Shown in pieces: positions 14,118 to 22,551 of a stretch of DNA of 22,674 bases. Each line of letters opens with the position of its first letter. The first letter of the stretch is position 1. The notes beneath the pieces are model-generated. The model was given only the letters and a program-made list of their open reading frames with translations. It was not told the origin of the DNA and ran no database searches. The stretch covers positions 1 to 22,674 of the forward strand of contig DLVV01000132.1 of the NCBI GenBank assembly GCA_003445035.1, in the 5' to 3' direction. Made by a program: the position numbers and the translations under genes. The DNA comes from Planctomycetaceae bacterium (GTDB lineage: Bacteria > Planctomycetota > Planctomycetia > Planctomycetales > Planctomycetaceae).

Positions 14118-16712
14118 CTATTGCCGAAACGAGAGCGGAACAAAGTGATTGCGACGAATCTGGAATTCGAAGGAAAACAGGCTGGCCGTCTTGAGATGGA
14201 ACCGCAACTTGATCGGCCGAGCCTGCAACTGGTGACAGTTCGGCCCACCCTTCCAGGAGACAACATGGCGTACGCTGTCTCCGCGGATCGGCGTGCAGGC
14301 CTCCTTCGAGAATCCAGGGATCACCCGGCCGAGTGCATCAATGGCCTCGACCCGGATTTCTCCGCCGTCGGCTTTCGCGTTGATCACCAGCGTGTCACCG
14401 ATCGCGATGAATCGGCGGGTTGTAAGTGTTCCAGCCTGTGCAGCATCCACCGAAACAAAACCGTCCAACCGTAGAGTGGCCAGTCCGAACCCGCTGTCCA
14501 GTGGATCCTTGTGGTACTTGAACCAGTGCCGCCCTTTCAGTCCCTGGTAGTAGAACCAGATCTGGTCTCCCACGATTAGCGGAGGATCAAAGGGATAGAC
14601 CTGTCCCCAGTCCCAGTCGGCCTTGCGGGATGTCCCGTAAGGAAGAAACGTCGCCCGTTCGGCAATCGGCTTCCAGTCGCGTTTCCCCTCCTGTTTTCCA
14701 CTGTCGGAAATCGCCCCCGCCTCTCCGACACGTTGCCAGGTCAGCCCGTCGCGGCTGAAGGCCAGTTGCACGTTGGTCCGGTCCCTCCACATCTCGTCAG
14801 CAGGGATCGGTCGAATCGTCTCGCCGTGATAGGCCGAAAGGACCCCGAGCAGTGTTCCCTCGTAGGGCAGAACCCGCATGCCGTAATGTTTCGTCTCAAA
14901 CGGCTCGTCAATCGAGCTCGGTTTCAACACCGTCACCTTGGGTGACCAGTGCACGAAATCCAGACTCTCCGTAAGAGAGACCCACCTGGTGTTCGGTGGC
15001 CCGAAACGGACATGAGCCACGTAACGTCTGCGGACCGGATCCCAGAAACACGAGTTCAGCGTGTCGCTGTGCGGGATCACGGGGTTGGCCGGCTCGGGAG
15101 TCCACGAAAGGCCGTCCGGCGAGTAAGCCGCGTTGGTCGTGTATTTCCGCGGCTGGCCGGCTCCGTACAGCATCTTGTACCGCCGCGCCGGGTCAGGCTC
15201 GTGGACATCCTTGAAGACGCTTGGAGGATTGGCAGCTCTGAAGCCGGGAATGACGTTGGACTGCTCCGCCTGGTTGATCACCGGCTTGTCCCACTTGATC
15301 CCGTCCCGAGACGTGGCGTAGCAAAGCAACTGTTCCTTCAGATCGGTGGTGTAAACGCTGTACCACATCTTGAACAGCTTCGCCTGCTCATCGTAGATCA
15401 CCGATCCGCGGTTCAGCAGTGTCTTCTCCCACGGCTTCTCAGCAACGATCAGCGGGTTCCGCGGATGCTTGACCGGCTGGTTCAGCACCTTCCTGGCGCC
15501 TCGAATTTTCTCGATGACATGATCGTCAATGAACAACTGCCGGCCGTTGAGGACAATGGCGTCGCCGGCCGCAACGTCATTGAGATCCTTGAACAGCAAC
15601 GACCGCCTGTCTTCCCTGGCCGCGATCGCAGCTGCGGCAGCCGAGACACGATGAATCGCCATACGAGCCAGGTTGACCTGCTCGGCCACGACGTCGACGG
15701 CTCTGGTCAGCTGTTTCCCGTCGGCGTCCCTGGACTTCAGAGTCGGTGACATCGCCGTCAGTGCACGCGTGACCTTCTCGACCGCAGCCTGGCTGCTGCG
15801 GATCACCTTCGCTGCCACACCACCGCCATCTGTTCCGGAAAACGCCTTCAACGACTTGATATCAGACACAAGTTGTTTGAGCCGATGGTCCACAGTCCGA
15901 TGAGTGTCCCGAGCGTACTGTACGGTCCCCGGAATGCTGTAAGGCCTGTCCGACGGCCGAAACGCGGCGGAATGTTCGATCTGGTCGGTGACCCGGATCT
16001 CGTCGACCCGGCCCTGGATGACGTGCCCGAAACCGTAGTCCCAGACGCCCACGTGCAGCCTTCCGCCGGTACCACCTTTCAACGCTTCGGCATTCTCGAC
16101 CCCGATCACGCGTTTGCCGTCCAGAAACACGTTGTAGACGCTCTTCCCGGCTCCCCCGGTGCAGTCCCAGTTGACTTCCAGGTGCTGCCACTGGCCGACC
16201 TTCAGAGTGGCCGCCTTGATGTGGCCCTTGTACTCCGGCGTGTAGAGGCCGAGAGTCATGGCGGAGTTGAGCAGATACACCTCGAACGCTGACTGCCGCT
16301 TCTTGTTGCCCGGCTGGCGAGGCGGATGGTACCAGCCAACCAACGGGTGATACGCCCCCTCCTTGTGCGTCTCCACCAGGAACCAGAGTTCCACGGTGCC
16401 TCGCCTGGGATCGAGATTGCGTGTCGCGTCGTATGTGCAGTGGGAGGTCCCACTGGTGAGATCCAGGGCTCGCCCCCATCGCCCTTCCGCAATGGTTCCG
16501 GCCACCTTGTACACGTCCGGCCACACCGGACCCGCCGCCGTGGCACCAAGAGCAAAATCCGCATTCGCCGTCGGCCCGTCCGCATGGACAAGAAACAGCA
16601 CTTTCCCCCAGGCTGGCGAGTCGGACCCCATGGACAGGATCAGCACCCAAAACCCCACCCGGCTCACGCGTGCCAGGAGCGTCATGATGCGGGTTTGTAC
16701 CGGTTCGTTCAT
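14118..16712 (-). CDS. LamG domain-coiled linker-beta-propeller protein (glycosidase-like)
   Basis: An 864-residue exported protein. Residues 10-36 form a signal peptide. Residues about 38-245 are a LamG/concanavalin-like sandwich (TVELWFLVET, GQWQHLEVNWD, NVFLDGKRV, GRVDEIRV), usually glycan-binding. Residues about 265-375 are a helical, alanine-rich linker likely to form a coiled coil. Residues about 387-770 are a propeller with repeated S-x-D-G-x-x-W turns (SRDGIKW, SPDGLSW, SRDGLTW) and aromatic strands, resembling the GH32/GH43-like five-bladed superfamily, then a small beta-sandwich (775-864). The C-terminal half is a close paralogue of the protein at 20910. No catalytic acids can be assigned with confidence. 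GGTGA 4-5 bases before the ATG at 16712 supports that start; the ATG at 16685 is an alternative. It heads a unit with the SGNH hydrolase. Confidence 0.85.
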   Translation of the reverse strand: MNEPVQTRIMTLLARVSRVGFWVLILSMGSDSPAWGKVLFLVHADGPTANADFALGATAAGPVWPDVYKVAGTIAEGRWGRALDLTSGTSHCTYDATRNLDPRRGTVELWFLVETHKEGAYHPLVGWYHPPRQPGNKKRQSAFEVYLLNSAMTLGLYTPEYKGHIKAATLKVGQWQHLEVNWDCTGGAGKSVYNVFLDGKRVIGVENAEALKGGTGGRLHVGVWDYGFGHVIQGRVDEIRVTDQIEHSAAFRPSDRPYSIPGTVQYARDTHRTVDHRLKQLVSDIKSLKAFSGTDGGGVAAKVIRSSQAAVEKVTRALTAMSPTLKSRDADGKQLTRAVDVVAEQVNLARMAIHRVSAAAAAIAAREDRRSLLFKDLNDVAAGDAIVLNGRQLFIDDHVIEKIRGARKVLNQPVKHPRNPLIVAEKPWEKTLLNRGSVIYDEQAKLFKMWYSVYTTDLKEQLLCYATSRDGIKWDKPVINQAEQSNVIPGFRAANPPSVFKDVHEPDPARRYKMLYGAGQPRKYTTNAAYSPDGLSWTPEPANPVIPHSDTLNSCFWDPVRRRYVAHVRFGPPNTRWVSLTESLDFVHWSPKVTVLKPSSIDEPFETKHYGMRVLPYEGTLLGVLSAYHGETIRPIPADEMWRDRTNVQLAFSRDGLTWQRVGEAGAISDSGKQEGKRDWKPIAERATFLPYGTSRKADWDWGQVYPFDPPLIVGDQIWFYYQGLKGRHWFKYHKDPLDSGFGLATLRLDGFVSVDAAQAGTLTTRRFIAIGDTLVINAKADGGEIRVEAIDALGRVIPGFSKEACTPIRGDSVRHVVSWKGGPNCHQLQARPIKLRFHLKTASLFSFEFQIRRNHFVPLSFRQ

Positions 16713-17129
16713 GGATCACCAGTCGCTTGTGGCGCAGGACACCGGCGGTGCCTGGCATAACCTCGATTTCCGGCCAGTCTACACTGGCCGTTTCCGCACC
16801 GCACGGTTCTCAGGTCCGCAGTCCGGCTCCACAAGCAATCTCTGCACGTGCGACCCACCTGCGTGCCAACCGCGTCCGGTTTTGGCTGGAGCAGAGTCTC
16901 GCCGTGGCGTCGCGTTGAAGATGCTCCTCTCGTTCGTTTTCCGGATCAAGACCGATTCACCACGACAGACAAGTTGCACGTTTGGCGGGGGAATCCCACC
17001 GTGAAACGACGACGAGATTGGCGGCAACCGGGTGATCCGTTTTAATACGGGGCTGATACTTGTTTGAACCCCTGTGACGGGCAGGGCAAACCGAGGACTG
17101 TTCGTGTCAGTCGATCCTGGAACCATCTG
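16713..17129. other. divergent control region between the LamG-propeller and CotH genes
   Basis: These 417 bases are the largest non-coding stretch of the window and separate two divergent units. I see no gene: frames that are open here have arginine- and proline-rich peptides without domain character. A candidate rightward promoter is listed separately at 17018-17046. No convincing leftward promoter was found. Confidence 0.5.
17018..17046 (+). promoter_or_regulatory. candidate sigma70-type promoter for the CotH unit
   Basis: TTGGCG (17018-17023, 4 of 6 to TTGACA) and TTTAAT (17041-17046, 5 of 6 to TATAAT) are spaced by 17 bases. Transcription would start near 17053, giving a leader of about 77 bases before the ATG at 17130. 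It is one of the few AT-rich spots in this region. Confidence 0.4.
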
Positions 17130-20100
17130 ATGAGAGTTCTGCTTGCATCTCTGGTTATAGGAACGGCGATTGGCTGCCATGACGGCCTCCCGTCACGAAC
17201 CGACGGTGCCAGTGAAGGCCAGTCAACCGGGCCTCCCCCGACGGGAGCTCCACCGCTTGGCCACCTGCGGTTGAACGAACTGCTCGCTTCGAACCGTGCC
17301 GATCGCATCGACGACGAAGGCCAGAGCAGTGACTGGATTGAACTCCACAACTCCGGACCGCAGCCACTGCGCCTTGGCGGCTTCCGCCTGACGAATGATC
17401 TCAAGATCCTCGACAAGTGGACGCTCCCCAACCATCTCGTTGCGGCCGATGGTCACTGCCTGGTTTGGATGTCCGGCCTGGGCCGTGTCTCTCTTGCACC
17501 CGAAGCCTTGAAGGCCTCTGCCACGACAATCCCTTTCGAGACGACGTTGATACCAGCCGGCGCCAATTGGAAGTACCTGGCAGGCTCTGCTGACGAGAAA
17601 GCCACGGACCAACCGTCGACACCCACCGGCTGGACGGCCGTCGACTTCGATGACAGCCAGTTCTCCGAGGGACCGGCGGGCTTCGGATATGGTGATGACG
17701 ACGATGCGACCCAGTTCCCCGCCGGCACGACTGTTGTCCTGCTCCGGCATGCGTTCACACTGACAGAACCACTCGCGTCTGAGGCAATCGTTCTGCAAGT
17801 GGACTACGACGACGGCTTCGTGGCCTACCTGAACGGAACACGTGTCGCGGCCGTGAACGCCCCCCCGCCCGAAGAAGAACTCCGTCTCAACAGCACTGCG
17901 GAGGGCTCGCACGAGGCAGGAAGCTCGGAGCGTTTTGACCTCTCGAAGCATGTCGGGCTGCTCCGCACCGGCAAGAACGTGCTGGCCATTGCGGCTCTGA
18001 ACACGCATCGGGGCAGTTCGGACATGTCACTGAAACCAGCACTGGGCACACTCCCGACGGTCTTGCACGCGAATTTCCGACTCAACAAATCCGGTGACAC
18101 GATCTATCTCATCAGTCCCGATGGGAACATCGCGGACCAGGTGAGATACCCCCGCCAGGTGGCAGACCAGTCTCTCGGACGGATCGCGTCGACACGATCA
18201 AACTGGGGATATTTTCTCACGCCCAGTCCGGGACTGGCCAACACCGGCCCCCCGCAACCTCAACCTGTAACAGCCCGCCTCTCCTTCACCCCGCCGCCGG
18301 GTGGCTGCGAACCCGGCACCCAGGTCCACATCGCCCCACATTCCTCAACCGCTGTCGACATCCGGTTCACACACGATGGCTCGAACCCGACGGCATCGAG
18401 CCCCCTGTATCGTGACCCGGTCACCCTGGACGCCACGACACTCTTCCGCGCCGCGGCCTTCATTGGCCAGGAACAGGTTGGGCAAGTCGTTTCGGCCACC
18501 TACCTGGTGGGTCGACGCCCATCTCTGCCGGTCCTCTCGATTTCCTTGAAACCAGAAGACTTTCTCGACGTGCACCTCCAGAAAAGCGGCAAGGGCCGTG
18601 GGAGCGAACGTCCGGCCTTTCTGGAAATCTTCTCACCAGCCGGAAAACGTGTTGTGGCCACCGGACTCGGATTCCGGCTTCACGGCGGCGCCGGTCGTCG
18701 TGGCGGCATCGAAACCAAGAAGTCCTACCGCCTCTACTTCCGCAAGGTCTACGGCGACGGTCGCGTCAAACATGCCATCATTCCCGAGGCGGAGGTCAAG
18801 GACTTCGACAAGCTGGTCTTACGCGCCAATTTCGGTGACGGACGCTCCCACGGTGCCTACATCCGTGACCAAGTGACCCGCGACCTGCAAACCGACATGG
18901 GAGGACTGGCTTCCAACGGCACCTGGTACATCCTGCTGATCAACTCTGACGACCACGGCGTGTACAACGTGGTCGAGAGGATGGACGAGGAGTTCTTCAT
19001 CTCACACCTCGGCCCCGGACAGTACGAAGTGATCAAGACCGGTAACACCGTCCTTAGCGGTACCCGGAAAGGTTGGGATGAACTGAGGGATTTCATCAGT
19101 TCGACAGACTTCTCCAACCAGGCCAACTACGACGAACTGGCCAAACGCGTCGATATCAAGAACTTCACCTCCTATGTCATCCTGAATCTCTGGACACTGA
19201 ATCTCGACTGGCCACACAACAACTGGTACGCGGCTCGGCGCATTCCCGACGGCAAGTGGATCTTCCTCTGCTGGGATGCCGAATGGGGGCTGGGAGGTGG
19301 TCCTTATCGACACGACGTCGACCCCTACGCTTTCATTGACAGTGGCGGCGGCTACGGGCACGGAATGAGCCGGAAGCTTTTTTTCGCACTGCTCGGAAAT
19401 CCCGGCTACTGCGAGTACTACCAGAAAGAAGTCCGCCGACACCTGGCCGGCGCGCTCCGCCCGGACAATGCTCTTCGGCAGACCCGCCGGCATCGGGACC
19501 GGATTGCGACCGACATCGAGTACGAATTCGAAAGACGCAAGTACGGGAAGCGGCGGTGGCACGAGCAAATTGCCGAGGTCGAGACGTTCGTTCGCGCAGC
19601 CGGCAAACACCTGCAGGCGTCGACCGACGCCTACTTCTCGCACCGGCTTTCGGCCGGCACTGAAGATCGTGTGGCAATGGCCGAAGACGAGAACGGCCAT
19701 CGGCACGTGGTCCACAGAAGCGATGACGGTCGTCTCCGCGAGTTCTCTCTCCATCCCGACGGAAGCCGTGAACCGGACACCTCCATCAGCCAATTGGCCA
19801 AGAGTCCTCCGGCAACCGGGCGTCCGGCGATCTACACGCTTGGCGCAAAAGGACGACGAGTCGTTTACCGGGACGCCTCAGGACATCTGCACGTGCTGTC
19901 CAGGTCCACGGCGGGTTCTGATGCGGGAACCTGGCGTCATGCCGATCTCACCACCGAAATCGGTGTTCCCGAGGCGGGCTGTGATCCCTCGGTGATCGTC
20001 ATCGACGGTGTGCCACACATTTTCTACGCCGACCGCAGGGCAGCGTTGCGGGAACTCTGGTTTGACGGGGAATGGAAACACCACGGGCTACTCGCCGCTC

Positions 20101-20783
20101 CGCGGCCCGCCGGCAACATCGCCGTATCTCGTAGTGCCGGGACCATCCATGTGACCTACGTGACGGTGTTTGGTGCGGCGTGTGAACAGACACTCTCGCT
20201 GGGAGAGCTCAAGACAGATCGCCGCAGTTGGAGACCGAGACTCATTCATCGGCTGCCGGCAACGGGAATTTCGATCGGTTTCAGCCACGAAGGCAAACGC
20301 CGCATTGTCTTCCGCGCACCGGAGAAGTGGCCCTCTCACAAACCGTTTTACTTTGCCCATGAAGAAAAAAAACGACCGAATTACCGGACCTATCAAGGAC
20401 CGCGGAACACGCTCGTTCAGGCCACCGACGTCGGCCAGCGTTTCCGACGCCTGGAGCCGATTGGGTCACCTCCGCAACAGGTCGCGGGTAACCCCTGTGC
20501 CCTTCACGCCACCCCAGATGGCAACCACTTCCTCGCCTTCCGTGATGTCTCTGGCCAGATCCAGGAAGCGGTTCTGACCAACGGGTCCTGGCAATTGACC
20601 ATTCCCACGAAGCTCACCGGAGCCCCTCCGGCCTCCGGAGATCCCGTGGGCCTGCTGTCCACTCAGAACGGCTCTCGTTACTACTTGTACCGGGGCCGGG
20701 AAGGACATCTCCACGAATTGTCTTTCAACGGCTCGTGGAGCCACCGCGATTTGAACATGACCGCACCGTTATCTCCGCAATAG
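17130..20783 (+). CDS. giant lipoprotein: split lamin-tail domain, CotH kinase, lectin-like propeller
   Basis: A 1217-residue protein. The leader ends in AIGC, so lipidation at Cys16 is likely. In order: first half of a lamin-tail (LTD) domain (about 45-130, LNELLASN, DWIELHN); a beta-sandwich (about 138-306, WKYLAG, DDGFVAYLNGTRV); the second LTD half (312-371, HANFRLNKSGDTIYL); a chitobiase-C-like domain (384-462, IRFTHDGSNPT); a CotH domain (467-840) with GVYNVVERMDEEF (610-622) and WDAEWGLG (715-722), near the kinase active site of the family; and a C-terminal propeller (845-1217) with repeats like VVYRDASGHLHVL and LYRGREGHLHELSFNGSW, resembling lectin-type blades. CotH of Bacillus phosphorylates spore coat proteins; here a surface kinase or scaffold acting on secreted partners is possible. 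I chose the ATG at 17130; the frame is open to a TTG at 17064. It probably shares a unit with the propeller gene at 20910. Confidence 0.85.
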   Translation: MRVLLASLVIGTAIGCHDGLPSRTDGASEGQSTGPPPTGAPPLGHLRLNELLASNRADRIDDEGQSSDWIELHNSGPQPLRLGGFRLTNDLKILDKWTLPNHLVAADGHCLVWMSGLGRVSLAPEALKASATTIPFETTLIPAGANWKYLAGSADEKATDQPSTPTGWTAVDFDDSQFSEGPAGFGYGDDDDATQFPAGTTVVLLRHAFTLTEPLASEAIVLQVDYDDGFVAYLNGTRVAAVNAPPPEEELRLNSTAEGSHEAGSSERFDLSKHVGLLRTGKNVLAIAALNTHRGSSDMSLKPALGTLPTVLHANFRLNKSGDTIYLISPDGNIADQVRYPRQVADQSLGRIASTRSNWGYFLTPSPGLANTGPPQPQPVTARLSFTPPPGGCEPGTQVHIAPHSSTAVDIRFTHDGSNPTASSPLYRDPVTLDATTLFRAAAFIGQEQVGQVVSATYLVGRRPSLPVLSISLKPEDFLDVHLQKSGKGRGSERPAFLEIFSPAGKRVVATGLGFRLHGGAGRRGGIETKKSYRLYFRKVYGDGRVKHAIIPEAEVKDFDKLVLRANFGDGRSHGAYIRDQVTRDLQTDMGGLASNGTWYILLINSDDHGVYNVVERMDEEFFISHLGPGQYEVIKTGNTVLSGTRKGWDELRDFISSTDFSNQANYDELAKRVDIKNFTSYVILNLWTLNLDWPHNNWYAARRIPDGKWIFLCWDAEWGLGGGPYRHDVDPYAFIDSGGGYGHGMSRKLFFALLGNPGYCEYYQKEVRRHLAGALRPDNALRQTRRHRDRIATDIEYEFERRKYGKRRWHEQIAEVETFVRAAGKHLQASTDAYFSHRLSAGTEDRVAMAEDENGHRHVVHRSDDGRLREFSLHPDGSREPDTSISQLAKSPPATGRPAIYTLGAKGRRVVYRDASGHLHVLSRSTAGSDAGTWRHADLTTEIGVPEAGCDPSVIVIDGVPHIFYADRRAALRELWFDGEWKHHGLLAAPRPAGNIAVSRSAGTIHVTYVTVFGAACEQTLSLGELKTDRRSWRPRLIHRLPATGISIGFSHEGKRRIVFRAPEKWPSHKPFYFAHEEKKRPNYRTYQGPRNTLVQATDVGQRFRRLEPIGSPPQQVAGNPCALHATPDGNHFLAFRDVSGQIQEAVLTNGSWQLTIPTKLTGAPPASGDPVGLLSTQNGSRYYLYRGREGHLHELSFNGSWSHRDLNMTAPLSPQ

Positions 20784-20788
20784 ACTTA

Positions 20789-20833
20789 GTGGTCCTGTCT
20801 CTACGACCTCGCTTCCCGATACGACAGAACCAC
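20789..20833 (+). terminator. long stem-loop after the CotH gene
   Basis: GTGGTCCTGTC (20789-20799) pairs with GACAGAACCAC (20823-20833), 10 of 11 positions, around a 23-base loop, starting 6 bases after the CotH stop. No T tract follows. It could be a terminator, an RNA-stability element or an intercistronic attenuator that lowers expression of the propeller gene 77 bases on. Confidence 0.4.
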
Positions 20834-20909
20834 ACAACGTACACCGCCCGGTTCACACGTCCGCGAACCGAACCGTGCCCGGGTTTCCGATTTCGAGGAA
20901 TGACCGACA

Positions 20910-22478
20910 ATGAGCCAGCCCTTGCGTCTGCTCGCCACGGCAAGCGTGGTGTTGGCCGTTTCGTCCGGCGTGTCCGACGCCGCAGCGGTTCGGTCTCCGC
21001 AGGGGACCGTCGGCCGGCTCTCCGGCAGGCAGTTGTTCATCGACGACCACATCATCGATGAGATGCGCGGTCTCACCAAGGTGCTCAACCGACCGGTGAA
21101 GCACCGACGCAATCCGCTCGTCGTCCCCAATCTTCCGTGGGAGGAACATGCCTTCTACGCCAACGGCACGGTCATCTACGACAGCCAGGACAGGCTTTTC
21201 AAGGCGTGGGTCCATCTCTGGAAACACAAGGGAAAGGAACTGGCTGCCACGACGGGGCTCTACGCCTACATGACCTCCATCAACGGCGTGGACTGGAAAA
21301 AACCGCTCATCAACAAGACGGAAAAGACCAACCGGATTCGCCCTCCGCGAGGCGCATCCGGATTCGCCGGCCAGGGTGTCATGAAAGACCTCCACGACGG
21401 CAATCCTGCCCGCCGCTACAAGATGCTCTACAACAGCCATCCCGACGGGACCTCCAAGAGCCTGCAGTTGGGAGCCGCCTATTCGGCCGACGGGATCACC
21501 TGGACCGCCGAGCCCCGCAACCCGTTGATCCCGTTTGGTGACACGCAGAGTGTCCCCGTGTGGGACCCGACACGAAGAAGTTACCTGGGCTTCGTGAGAA
21601 CCGGCCCTCCCAACATCCGCGGAATCGCCAGGATCGAAAGCCGCGACTTCGTCAACTGGTCGCCCAAGGTGACGGTGTTCACTCCCGGTGAAGAGAAACT
21701 GGATCAGCCCTTCCGGAGTGCCCCGTACGGGATGAAAGTTCTCGCGTATGCCGGTTGTTTCATTGGCCTGATCAACATGTACAACTGGGAGACGCTGGGA
21801 CCGATCCCCAAGGACAAGCTGTTTCAGGACAAGGTGAACGTGCAGTTGGCCTTCAGTCGCAACGGCATCACCTGGAACCGGGTCGGTTCCACCGGGATGA
21901 TTCCCCACGCCGACCTCTCGAAAGACCTGGACTGGAAATCCATCGCCAGGAAACAGGTGTTTCTGCAGTACGGGAAACACAAGAAGGAGTGGGATTGGGG
22001 CCAACTCTACGCCTACCAGGCCCCGGTTGTTTTCGACGACAAGATCTGGATCTACTACACCGGCCTCGGCAGTCGACACTGGTCGAATTACCACGGGGAT
22101 GACCGTCCACCCAAGAGCGGTATCGGGCTGGCCACGCTGAGGCTGGACGGTTTCGTCTCGGTGGAACCGCGGCCTGATGCGGAGACGGGAGTCCTGACCA
22201 CCCGCCCGTTCGTGTTCGTGGGCAACGAGATTCTCGTCAACGCGGACGCTCGCCGGGGCTCGTTGCGAGTCGAGGTGCTCGAGGCCGACGGGCGGCCGAT
22301 CCCTGGATTCACGGCCCTGGACTGCCAGCCATTTCACGGCGACAGCCTGCGACACCCGTTGAAGTGGAAGGGACAGACAGACTGCCGTCAGATCCAGGGG
22401 AAGCCGATTCGTCTTCGCTTTCATCTCGACAGATCGAAGTTGTATTCGTTCACCCCATCGATTCGCCGTTCCCAATGA
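20910..22478 (+). CDS. secreted beta-propeller protein (glycosidase-like), paralogue of the LamG-propeller
   Basis: A 522-residue protein with a signal peptide (about 1-25, LLATASVVLAVSSGVSDAAA). From residue 37 on it aligns throughout with residues 388-858 of the protein at 14118-16712. Shared blocks include GRQLFIDDH, NPARRYKMLY/DPARRYKMLYG, WDPTRR, NWSPKVTV, NVQLAFSR, DWDWGQ, GLATLRLDGFVSV and IKLRFHL/IRLRFHL. It lacks the LamG and linker parts, so it is the stand-alone form. The fold resembles GH32/GH43-like propellers, with a C-terminal beta-sandwich. The catalytic acids are not assignable by eye; WDP and DWDWGQ are candidate active-site blocks because both copies keep them. GAGGA (20895-20899), 10 bases before the ATG at 20910, fixes the start. 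It follows the CotH gene by 126 bases on the same strand. Confidence 0.85.
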   Translation: MSQPLRLLATASVVLAVSSGVSDAAAVRSPQGTVGRLSGRQLFIDDHIIDEMRGLTKVLNRPVKHRRNPLVVPNLPWEEHAFYANGTVIYDSQDRLFKAWVHLWKHKGKELAATTGLYAYMTSINGVDWKKPLINKTEKTNRIRPPRGASGFAGQGVMKDLHDGNPARRYKMLYNSHPDGTSKSLQLGAAYSADGITWTAEPRNPLIPFGDTQSVPVWDPTRRSYLGFVRTGPPNIRGIARIESRDFVNWSPKVTVFTPGEEKLDQPFRSAPYGMKVLAYAGCFIGLINMYNWETLGPIPKDKLFQDKVNVQLAFSRNGITWNRVGSTGMIPHADLSKDLDWKSIARKQVFLQYGKHKKEWDWGQLYAYQAPVVFDDKIWIYYTGLGSRHWSNYHGDDRPPKSGIGLATLRLDGFVSVEPRPDAETGVLTTRPFVFVGNEILVNADARRGSLRVEVLEADGRPIPGFTALDCQPFHGDSLRHPLKWKGQTDCRQIQGKPIRLRFHLDRSKLYSFTPSIRRSQ

Positions 22479-22500
22479 CGCCGGACGGCTTGACCTCTGA

Positions 22501-22524
22501 GGCCCACCACAACCAACATGGGCC
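22501..22524. other. small stem-loop before the last gene
   Basis: GGCCCA (22501-22506) pairs perfectly with TGGGCC (22519-22524) around a 12-base loop, between the propeller stop (22478) and the ABM start. It may be a weak terminator; no T tract follows. Confidence 0.2.
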
Positions 22525-22551
22525 GCTTATCACAACCGGGAGAGCACGACG

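Noticed and set aside
17064..17129. Upstream TTG start for the CotH lipoprotein
   Set aside because: It would put 22 polar residues before a lipoprotein leader; the ATG at 17130 gives a leader of normal length.
20853..22475. 540-codon open frame antisense to the propeller gene
   Set aside because: The sense frame has a signal peptide, a good ribosome binding site and a close paralogue in the same window. Long antisense frames are expected opposite GC-rich codon usage, and this one shows no domain.
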